NCBI RefSeq assembly: GCF_004117935.1
Contig: NZ_SDOY01000159.1
Coordinates: 1 to 64,000 of the forward strand
Source: Streptomyces roseicoloratus
GTDB lineage: Bacteria; Actinomycetota; Actinomycetes; Streptomycetales; Streptomycetaceae
Direction: 5' to 3'
DNA: 64,000 nt
The notes beneath the pieces are model-generated. The model saw only the letters and a list, made by a program, of their open reading frames with translations, made no database searches and had not been told where the DNA came from. Made by a program: the position numbers and the translations under genes. Positions 58,374 through 64,000 of the stretch are shown here, one piece after another; positions within the stretch are counted from its first letter, which is position 1; each line of letters begins with the position of its first letter.

Positions 58374-58430
58374 GTGCGGCTCCCCGGCGTTCGTGCGTGT
58401 CCCTCACGGCTCATGTGCGGTCCCTCAGTT
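58371..58430. repeat. 41-bp duplicated start/stop junction
   Basis: The sequence around the ECH start (CATGTGCGG, complement, at 58371) recurs at 58412, 41 bp away. The upstream copy retains an ATGA overlap with the 4CL stop (58411-58414) and opens a 14-codon ORF (MSREGHARTPGSRT) whose own TGA overlaps the real ECH start. Confidence 0.75.
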
Positions 58431-60150
58431 CCCGGCGCAGGATCTTGCCCGACGCCGCTCGGGGCACGGTGGCGACGAACTCCACCCGCCGGATCTTCTT
58501 GTACGGGGCGACCCGCTCGGCGACGTACGCCATGACCTGCTCGGCGGTGAGGCCGGGCGCGGCGGCCTGGCGCACCACGAAGGCCTTCGGGACCTCCGCG
58601 CCGTCGCCGTCCACGACGCCGATGACGGCCGCGTCCGCGATGCCGTCGTGGGTCAGGAGCAGCGCCTCCAGCTCGGCCGGCGGCACCTGGAAGCCCTTGT
58701 ACTTGATGAGTTCCTTCACCCGGTCGACCACGTACAGCCAGCCGTCCTCGTCGACCCGTCCGACGTCGCCGGTGTGCAGCCAGCCGTCCTCGTCGATCAT
58801 CTCGGCGGTGGCGTCGGGCCGGCCCAGGTAGCCCTTCATGACCTGCGGCCCGCGGATCGCGATCTCGCCGTCCTCGCCGGGCGGCACGTCCTTCGCCGGG
58901 TCGTCGAGGGAGACGAGCCGCATCTCGGTGCCGGGCAGGAGCTTGCCGACGGTTCCGGGCGGCGGGTTCTCGGTCGCGAGCGGGACCAGGTGGGTGGCGG
59001 GTGACAGCTCGGTCATGCCGTACGCCTGGAGGATCGGCGGCAGCCCGAGCCGCGCCGAGCACGCCTCGGCGAGCGCGGCGTCGAGCGGGGCGGCCGAGCA
59101 GACGATGTAGCGGAGGGAGGAGAGGTCGTAGTCGGCGACGGCCGGGTGCTTGGCGAGGGCGAGGACGATCGGCGGCGCCACGTACAGGGCGTTGATGCGG
59201 TGCTTCTCGATCGCGGCGAGGAAGCCGTCGAGTTCGAAGCGCGGCAGCACGACGACGGTCGCGCCGCGCCGCAGCGGGCCGTTCATCAGCGCCGTCAGGC
59301 CGTACACGTGGAAGAACGGCAGCACGGCGAGGATCCGGTCGCCGGGCGCCATCGGCATGAGCGGTTCGAGCTGGGCGAGGTTGGTGGCGATCGAGGTGTG
59401 GGTGAGCATCACGCCCTTGGGGATGCCGGTGGTGCCGGAGGAGTACGGGAGGGCGGCGACGTCGGTGTCGGGGTCGATGGCGGGGGCAGGCTCGGGCGCC
59501 GTGGAGCCGAGGAAGTCCTGGAGGGAGCGGACGGGGGTGGCGGCGCCACCGGCGTGCGGCCCTGCGGCGTCCGGCCCTGCGGCGTCGGGGCCGCCCCGCG
59601 CTCCGGCCACGGGCGCCACGCCGGGCGCGGACGCGGTCGCGGTGGACTCGGACGCGGTCGCGCCGGCGTCGGGTGCGGTCGCGGTGGACTCGGGCGCCGC
59701 CGGCTTGTCGCAGACGAAGATCTCCTCGACGCCGCCCGCGAGTTCGGCCGCCGCGCGGGCCGTGGCGAGCAGCGGCGACACGGTCACGATCCAGCGCGTG
59801 GCGCAGTCGCGGAGCTGCTTGGCGAACTCCTCGGGCGTGGCGAGCGGGTGCACGGTGGTGACGGACGCGCCGGCCCGGGCCGCGGCGTAGAAGGCGACCG
59901 GGAACAGCACGGTGTTGGGGCTGTGCAGGGCGAGCACGTCGCCCTTCCGCACCCCGGCCTCCGCCAGTCCCGCGGCGACCCGCCGGTGGATGGCGTCCAC
60001 CTGCCCGTACGTGAGGGTGAGCGCCCCGTCGCCGCCGGTGCCGTCGATCAGCGCGGGCAGCTCGCCGAACTCGGCGGCGCGGCCGAGGACGGCGTCGTGG
60101 ATGGGGAGGGAGACGGCCGGGACGTCGGCGTACTCGCTGCGAAACACCAT
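58411..60150 (-). CDS. 4-coumarate/cinnamate:CoA ligase-like acyl-CoA ligase
   Basis: ANL-superfamily ligase of 579 aa activating a phenylpropenoic or related acid. The P loop is LPYSSGTTGIPKGVMLTHTS, A5 is LQAYGMTELSPATH, the hinge motif is YVVDRVKELIKYKGFQVPPA and the C-terminal lysine is in PRAASGKILRREL. It closely resembles the S. coelicolor cinnamate:CoA ligase (SCO4383, from memory). A roughly 55-residue Ala/Ser/Thr/Gly/Pro insert, near 155-205, interrupts the N-terminal domain. It is the first gene of an operon with ECH and TetR genes. Confidence 0.87.
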   Translation of the reverse strand: MVFRSEYADVPAVSLPIHDAVLGRAAEFGELPALIDGTGGDGALTLTYGQVDAIHRRVAAGLAEAGVRKGDVLALHSPNTVLFPVAFYAAARAGASVTTVHPLATPEEFAKQLRDCATRWIVTVSPLLATARAAAELAGGVEEIFVCDKPAAPESTATAPDAGATASESTATASAPGVAPVAGARGGPDAAGPDAAGPHAGGAATPVRSLQDFLGSTAPEPAPAIDPDTDVAALPYSSGTTGIPKGVMLTHTSIATNLAQLEPLMPMAPGDRILAVLPFFHVYGLTALMNGPLRRGATVVVLPRFELDGFLAAIEKHRINALYVAPPIVLALAKHPAVADYDLSSLRYIVCSAAPLDAALAEACSARLGLPPILQAYGMTELSPATHLVPLATENPPPGTVGKLLPGTEMRLVSLDDPAKDVPPGEDGEIAIRGPQVMKGYLGRPDATAEMIDEDGWLHTGDVGRVDEDGWLYVVDRVKELIKYKGFQVPPAELEALLLTHDGIADAAVIGVVDGDGAEVPKAFVVRQAAAPGLTAEQVMAYVAERVAPYKKIRRVEFVATVPRAASGKILRRELRDRT

Positions 60151-60368
60151 GCGTGCGTGCCCCCTGACTCTGAGTGGGTGGTGGCGGACAGAATGGCTCG
60201 TGCGCGTACCTCTTGGGGAGACCCGGGACGTCGGAAGGCTCGCGGCCCTGGCAGGACGATGGCAGCAGGACGGGAAACAAGCAAGCGTGCATGCATGATT
60301 CGACGTGCGACCGGGTGCGGGACGCGACCGGGTGCGGAGGCGGGCCGGCGTCTGGCAGGGTCTCCCGC

Positions 60369-60752
60369 ATGGATGCGTCGGGAGTGGTCGAGGCGTTGTG
60401 GGACCGGATGCAGGCGCGCGACTGGGACGGCCTCGCCGAACTGGTCGCGGAGGACGCCGTCGTGGAGTGGCCGGTCAGCGGTGAACGCATCGTGGGCAGG
60501 AGGAACTACGTCGCGGTGAACCGCGAGTACCCGGAGGGCTGGTCGATCCGCGTCCTCCGGATCGTCGCGAACGGCGACCGGGCGGTCTCCGAGGTCGAGG
60601 TCCCGCACGAGGGCATCGGCGTGTTCCGCGCGGTGTCGTTCTGGACGGTCCGGGAGGGGCGGATCGTCCGGGGAACCGAGTACTGGACGGGCCTGGGCAC
60701 GGACCCGCGTCCGGAGTGGCGTGCGGCGTACGTCGAACCGATGGAGGCGTGA
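60369..60752 (+). CDS. SnoaL/NTF2-like protein
   Basis: Small cone-fold protein of 127 aa (VVEALWDRMQARDWDGLAEL, VEWPVSGERIVGRRNYVAVN, RAVSFWTVREGRIVRGTEYW). Family members are ligand-binding domains, isomerases or cyclases; no catalytic residues can be assigned. The ATG at 60369 is preceded by GGCAGGG. It is divergent from the 4CL operon. Confidence 0.8.
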   Translation: MDASGVVEALWDRMQARDWDGLAELVAEDAVVEWPVSGERIVGRRNYVAVNREYPEGWSIRVLRIVANGDRAVSEVEVPHEGIGVFRAVSFWTVREGRIVRGTEYWTGLGTDPRPEWRAAYVEPMEA

Positions 60753-60891
60753 CGCGGCACCGCGTGAGGGGTCGGGGACGGCCCCGCCGCGGGTCCGGCG
60801 GGCCCTGGCGGACGTCCACGGTGCCGGACACGTCCGGCTCGTCGTCCGGTTCGGCCACGGAAACGCCTGGCGGCGGCGGGTCCGGTGTGGT

Positions 60892-60897
60892 TACGAT
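60892..60897 (+). promoter_or_regulatory. -10 element for a leaderless transcript
   Basis: TACGAT ends 7 bp before the ATG at 60905, so transcription would start at or next to the initiation codon. No good -35 was found. Confidence 0.4.
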
Positions 60898-60904
60898 CGC
60901 GGCG

Positions 60905-60961
60905 ATGACGACTTCCTCCACTCTCGGATTGGGGGTCCCGTCCGCGCAAGGTGAGTGCTAA
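60905..60961 (+). CDS. 18-residue leader ORF of the MoxR operon
   Basis: Encodes MTTSSTLGLGVPSAQGEC. The stop TAA overlaps the next ATG by one base (TAATG), and AAGGTGAG inside the ORF is the SD of the downstream gene. The -10 element places the transcript start at its ATG. It is probably real as a leaderless entry point that couples translation to the next gene. It ends in a Cys codon; whether it senses anything is unknown. Confidence 0.45.
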   Translation: MTTSSTLGLGVPSAQGEC

Positions 60962-62361
60962 TGCACCTTCACGACGCGAACGGTGACACCCGTTTCCCCT
61001 TCCCCGATTTCTGGCCGCGCGTGCGCGAGTTCGCCGTGCCGGCCTCCGTGATCGAGACCGCGACCGCCCGCCGACGTGTCGGCGACTGGGCGGGTGCCTG
61101 TGCCGCCGCGGGTTTCGACATCGACCTGGACCTCGCGGCCCTGGGGCGGCGGTACGGCCGGGAGCTCGCGGCCGGCGTGCGCGCCGACCTGCGGCATCTG
61201 GCGCCCGACCTGCTGCGCTGGCACATGCCGCGGATCGCTCCCGACGGGCTCCTGCGGCCCGGTCTGACCGTTCCGCTGGCCCGGTACGGCCCGGTGCACC
61301 TCGTGGTGCGCACGGCGCCGGCCTGGGCGGACGGCGGTCAGCGGATCAGCCTCACCCTGTGGGACGGGGACTCCGTCGGAGCCGAGGCCGCCGCCCGGCA
61401 TCCGCACCCCCGGCCCAGCCGGCGCTTCCGGTTCGACCTGCACCGGCACCTGTGGGACGGGGACTCCGTCGGAGCCGAGGCCGCCGCCCGGCATCCGCAC
61501 CCCCGGCCCAGCCGGCGCTTCCGGTTCGACCTGCACCGGCACCTGTGGGACGCCCGCAGGGCCGGTGAGCTGCGGGAGCGGTCCGGCGCCTGCGGGCCGC
61601 CGCTGCCGGACGCCGAGCGGTGGGCGGCCGAAGCCCGCATCCTGCTCGCCGCGGAGGGGCGGGACGCCGGCCCCGTCGCCGTACGCGCCGGCGAGCGGCG
61701 CTTCGTCCTCGACGTCGGGCCTTCGTCGGTCGCGTGCCTCGAACCGGACGGCAGGAGCGGCCCGTTGCCCCTGCTGCCCGACGCGGCGACCTGGCTGCCG
61801 CCGGATCTGGAGCTGCTGCGGACCGGTGCGATCGAGGCCGACCGGCTGCATCCGCTGGTCGCCGCGGCACTCGTACCGGGACACGCCGGGAGTGAGCCCG
61901 TCGCGCCGCCCGATCCGCGTGCGCCGCGCCTCGTGGAGTGCCGCGGCGCGCTCCACCGGATCGCCCTGGTCGACGGCGTGCTCGCACCGCTGGACCACGA
62001 CCCGGACGAGCTGCGGCGCGAGGAACTCCTGGTCGCCCTGTCCGGCACCCCGCTGCCCTGTCTGCGGATCATCGACGAGGCGCACCGCCGGCCCGACGGT
62101 CTCGACGACGTACGGGAACGCCTGCGGCACGGCGACACGGCCGGGGCACTCGCCGCCGTCGAGGGCCTGCTCGGGCCCGAGGCCGTGCTGCGCTCGGGCC
62201 CGCTCCAGGACGCCCTGCGGGCCGCCGCCGAACGGCGGCTGGTGTACGGGCTCTACCGGGCGGGGCTCGCCGGGCCGGCGTACCACCGGCTGCCCGCCCG
62301 GCCGTCGAGTCGGCGTCCGCGGCGGACCGACCGCGCCAGGCCCCGGCACGCCTTCCGCTGA
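60961..62361 (+). CDS. MoxR-operon-associated protein of unknown function
   Basis: Protein of 466 aa that I cannot place in a named family. It has an N-terminal segment with FPDFWPRVREFAVPASVIET, a central beta-rich part, and a C-terminal helical part (ELRREELLVALSGTPLPCLR). It contains a perfect tandem duplication of 31 residues (DGDSVGAEAAARHPHPRPSR onward) from a 93-bp DNA repeat. It precedes a MoxR ATPase and a metallopeptidase; proteins in this position may be substrates or adaptors. The ATG is coupled to the leader ORF. Confidence 0.75.
   Translation: MHLHDANGDTRFPFPDFWPRVREFAVPASVIETATARRRVGDWAGACAAAGFDIDLDLAALGRRYGRELAAGVRADLRHLAPDLLRWHMPRIAPDGLLRPGLTVPLARYGPVHLVVRTAPAWADGGQRISLTLWDGDSVGAEAAARHPHPRPSRRFRFDLHRHLWDGDSVGAEAAARHPHPRPSRRFRFDLHRHLWDARRAGELRERSGACGPPLPDAERWAAEARILLAAEGRDAGPVAVRAGERRFVLDVGPSSVACLEPDGRSGPLPLLPDAATWLPPDLELLRTGAIEADRLHPLVAAALVPGHAGSEPVAPPDPRAPRLVECRGALHRIALVDGVLAPLDHDPDELRREELLVALSGTPLPCLRIIDEAHRRPDGLDDVRERLRHGDTAGALAAVEGLLGPEAVLRSGPLQDALRAAAERRLVYGLYRAGLAGPAYHRLPARPSSRRPRRTDRARPRHAFR
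61357..61552. repeat. Perfect 93-bp tandem duplication inside a coding region
   Basis: Copy 1 (61357-61449) and copy 2 (61450-61542) are identical, followed by 10 bp of a third copy (CTGTGGGACG). Being 31 codons long, the repeat keeps the frame. Its perfection implies a recent event through 10-bp flanking homology. Confidence 0.95.
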
Positions 62362-62489
62362 CCCCGCCGACCCGCCGGCGCCCCCCGTGGTGCCGTCCGG
62401 CGACGCCCCGCGCCCGCCCGCTCCCCACCCGGCCGAGCCGCCGGCTCACGTCTCCCACCCCGCCCTTCCTCACACCCCAGGTGACCCCT

Positions 62490-63737
62490 TTGACCACTCT
62501 CGCCCCTTCCTCCGCCCCCACTCCCACGCCCCCGGCCCAGCTCGACGTCGCCGCCGAGCTGCTCTCCCTCCTGCGGGACACCCGTACCGAACCCCGGCCC
62601 GACACCCAGCTGGAGGCACTGACCCTCGCCGTCGCCGCCGACCTGCCCGTGCTGCTGTGGGGCGAGCCCGGCATCGGCAAGACCGCCGCGCTCACCCAGC
62701 TCGCCGAGGAGCTCGACCTGCCGCTGACCACGGTGATCGCCAGCGTCCACGAGCCGTCCGACTTCTCCGGGCTGCCGATCGTCGGCGACGACCCGGCCGA
62801 GCAGGGCGTGCCGCTGGCCCCGCCGGACTGGGCCGTCCGCCTGGTGCGGGCCGGGCGCGGACTGCTGTTCCTCGACGAGCTCTCCACCGCCACGCCCGCC
62901 GTCCAGGCAGCGCTGCTGCGCCTGGTCCTGGAACGCCGCATCGGCTCCCTTCGACTGCCGCCCGGGGTACGGATCGTGGCCGCCGCCAACCCGCGCGCCT
63001 CCGCCGCCGACGGCTGGGAGCTGAGTCCGCCGCTCGCCAACCGTTTCGTGCACCTGCAGTGGGCCTACGACCACGAGGTGGTGGTGCGCGGACTCGGCGG
63101 GACCTGGCCGCGGGCAACCCTGCCCAGGCTGGACGCCGCCCTGCTGGCGCAGGCCGTGGACCGGGCCCGCCGGGCGGTGTGCGGGCTGCTCGAAACCCGG
63201 CCCGCGCTCGTCCACCGACTGCCGGCCGCCGAGACCCGCAGGGGCGGGGCCTGGCCCTCGCCGCGCAGCTGGGACATGGCGCTGTCCCTGATCGCCTTCG
63301 CGACCGCCGCCGGCTCCTCCCGCGACGTGCTCTCGCTGCTCGTACGCGGCACCGTCGGTGACGGTCCCGGGCTCGAACTCCTCGCCTGGCTCGACCGGAT
63401 GGACCTCCCGGACCCCGAGGTGCTGCTCGCCGATCCCGCCGGCGCCGAGCTGCCGGACCGCGGCGACCGCCGCCAGGCCACCCTCGAAGGCGTGGTCGCG
63501 GCCGTCAGGAACCGGCCGACCAAGGCGCGTTGGGACGCGGCCTGGGCGCTGCTCGTACGCGCTATGGAAACCGGGGCGCCGGACCTCGTGGTGGTGCCCG
63601 CGACCACCCTGGCCGCGCTGCGGACGGAGGAGTGGGACGTGCCCGCGGCGATCGAGAAGCTCGCGGGCGTGGTGTCGGTGTCCCGCCGCGCCGACCGCTC
63701 GGTGGCGCGCGCGACCAGCGGGGGCGCGGGCCGATGA
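62490..63737 (+). CDS. MoxR-type AAA+ ATPase
   Basis: AAA+ chaperone-like ATPase of about 415 aa. Walker A is LWGEPGIGKTAAL, Walker B is GLLFLDELSTATPAVQAALL, sensor 1 is RIVAAANPRASAADGW with an Arg finger in SPPLANRFVHLQW. The TTG at 62490 is favoured because AGGTGA lies at good spacing; GTG at 62481 is the alternative. Its stop overlaps the ATG of the metallopeptidase gene. MoxR proteins typically act with VWA or metallopeptidase partners in protein maturation, matching this operon. Confidence 0.87.
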   Translation: MTTLAPSSAPTPTPPAQLDVAAELLSLLRDTRTEPRPDTQLEALTLAVAADLPVLLWGEPGIGKTAALTQLAEELDLPLTTVIASVHEPSDFSGLPIVGDDPAEQGVPLAPPDWAVRLVRAGRGLLFLDELSTATPAVQAALLRLVLERRIGSLRLPPGVRIVAAANPRASAADGWELSPPLANRFVHLQWAYDHEVVVRGLGGTWPRATLPRLDAALLAQAVDRARRAVCGLLETRPALVHRLPAAETRRGGAWPSPRSWDMALSLIAFATAAGSSRDVLSLLVRGTVGDGPGLELLAWLDRMDLPDPEVLLADPAGAELPDRGDRRQATLEGVVAAVRNRPTKARWDAAWALLVRAMETGAPDLVVVPATTLAALRTEEWDVPAAIEKLAGVVSVSRRADRSVARATSGGAGR

Positions 63738-64000
63738 GCGGAGACACGCTCACGGCCGCCGGGGGCCTCGATCAGGGGAAGCGTCCCGCCGCTCCGGAGC
63801 TCGACCGGGAGAAGCTGTACGCCGCGCGCCTGCACGCCGTCCGCGTCCGGCCGTACCTCGCGACCGCGCTGTTCGCGCTGCACGTCGTCGAGTCCCGGCG
63901 GGTGCGGACGATGGGCGTCGACCGGTGGTGGCGGTGCTACGCCGCACCCGGGTTCGTGGCCGCCACCTCCGTCGAGGAGCTCGCCGGCGTATGGGTGCAC
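63734..64000 (+). CDS. DUF2201-type putative metallopeptidase (partial)
   Basis: The first 89 residues are present; the gene runs off the window. The segment KLYAARLHAVRVRPYLATAL, the RTMGVDRWWRCYAAPGF block and the final VEELAGVWVH match the region just before the expected HExxH motif of DUF2201/VWA-like metallopeptidases. ATGA overlap with the MoxR gene shows tight coupling. Zinc-site residues lie beyond the edge. Confidence 0.75.
   Translation, partial: MSGDTLTAAGGLDQGKRPAAPELDREKLYAARLHAVRVRPYLATALFALHVVESRRVRTMGVDRWWRCYAAPGFVAATSVEELAGVWVH

Overview
The window is very GC-rich actinobacterial DNA and almost certainly comes from a Streptomyces chromosome. The evidence is the strong third-position GC with antisense shadow ORFs, frequent GTG starts, purine-rich Shine-Dalgarno (SD) sites, only two recognised TTA codons, and Streptomyces-typical families: an SSI protease inhibitor, an XRE-DUF5753/DUF397 pair, a TipA-like MerR, an NsdA-like TPR regulator, a DtxR next to a SIS protein, and an orphan mini-regulator with an HATPase domain. 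Part of the gene order (DtxR, SIS protein, PdxH, citrate synthase, 4-coumarate/cinnamate:CoA ligase) resembles, from memory, the S. coelicolor SCO438x-SCO440x region. I saw no tRNA, rRNA, CRISPR array or intact insertion sequence.

Region 1 (0-7.3 kb) holds a GH15 glycosidase, an MMPL-type exporter, and a divergent TipA-like MerR / AraC-GyrI regulator pair. Region 2 (7.3-28.7 kb) is a dispersed acyl-CoA catabolism set: DUF35 and DoxX proteins, a flavin monooxygenase, an ADP-forming acyl-CoA synthetase with enoyl-CoA hydratase, a flavin reductase, an alcohol dehydrogenase with an SDR, a cyclase-family hydrolase, two paired acyl-CoA dehydrogenases, an amidohydrolase, and an AMP-forming acyl-CoA synthetase. 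Five intergenic regions here carry the same 15-bp palindrome, CTGACGNNNCGTCAG, so these operons look like one regulon whose regulator is not adjacent. A beta-lactamase, two MFS exporters, a GlxA-type regulator and a small HATPase protein are interspersed.

Region 3 (28.8-44.6 kb) is regulatory and housekeeping: a STAS protein, a sigma factor with a translationally coupled zinc-finger/MDMPI anti-sigma protein, PurU, a lipoprotein solute-binding protein, an NsdA-like regulator divergent from a primase-polymerase-like protein, an ABC exporter, an SSI-type inhibitor, and a frameshifted XRE regulator followed by DUF397. Region 4 (44.6-60.8 kb) holds a DtxR regulator, a SIS-domain protein behind a DasR-like site, PAS-GAF and LuxR regulators, a flavin oxidase with an MFS exporter, PdxH, citrate synthase, a 2OG-Fe(II) oxygenase, and a 4CL-ECH-TetR operon. 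Region 5 (60.9-64 kb) is an operon of an 18-codon leaderless ORF, an unknown protein with a perfect 93-bp internal duplication, a MoxR ATPase and a DUF2201-type metallopeptidase that is cut by the window end.

Three things stand out beyond ordinary annotation. First, an apparently self-contained small transcription unit at 53.04-53.29 kb has a good promoter, a 15-nt complement to the 16S 3' end, a 12-codon ORF, mutually exclusive hairpins and an intrinsic terminator, with no downstream gene on its strand. Second, the shared palindrome links the catabolic operons. Third, short tandem repeats are pervasive. Many sit on stop codons or translation-coupling junctions, and many others are in-frame low-complexity inserts in otherwise conserved enzymes.
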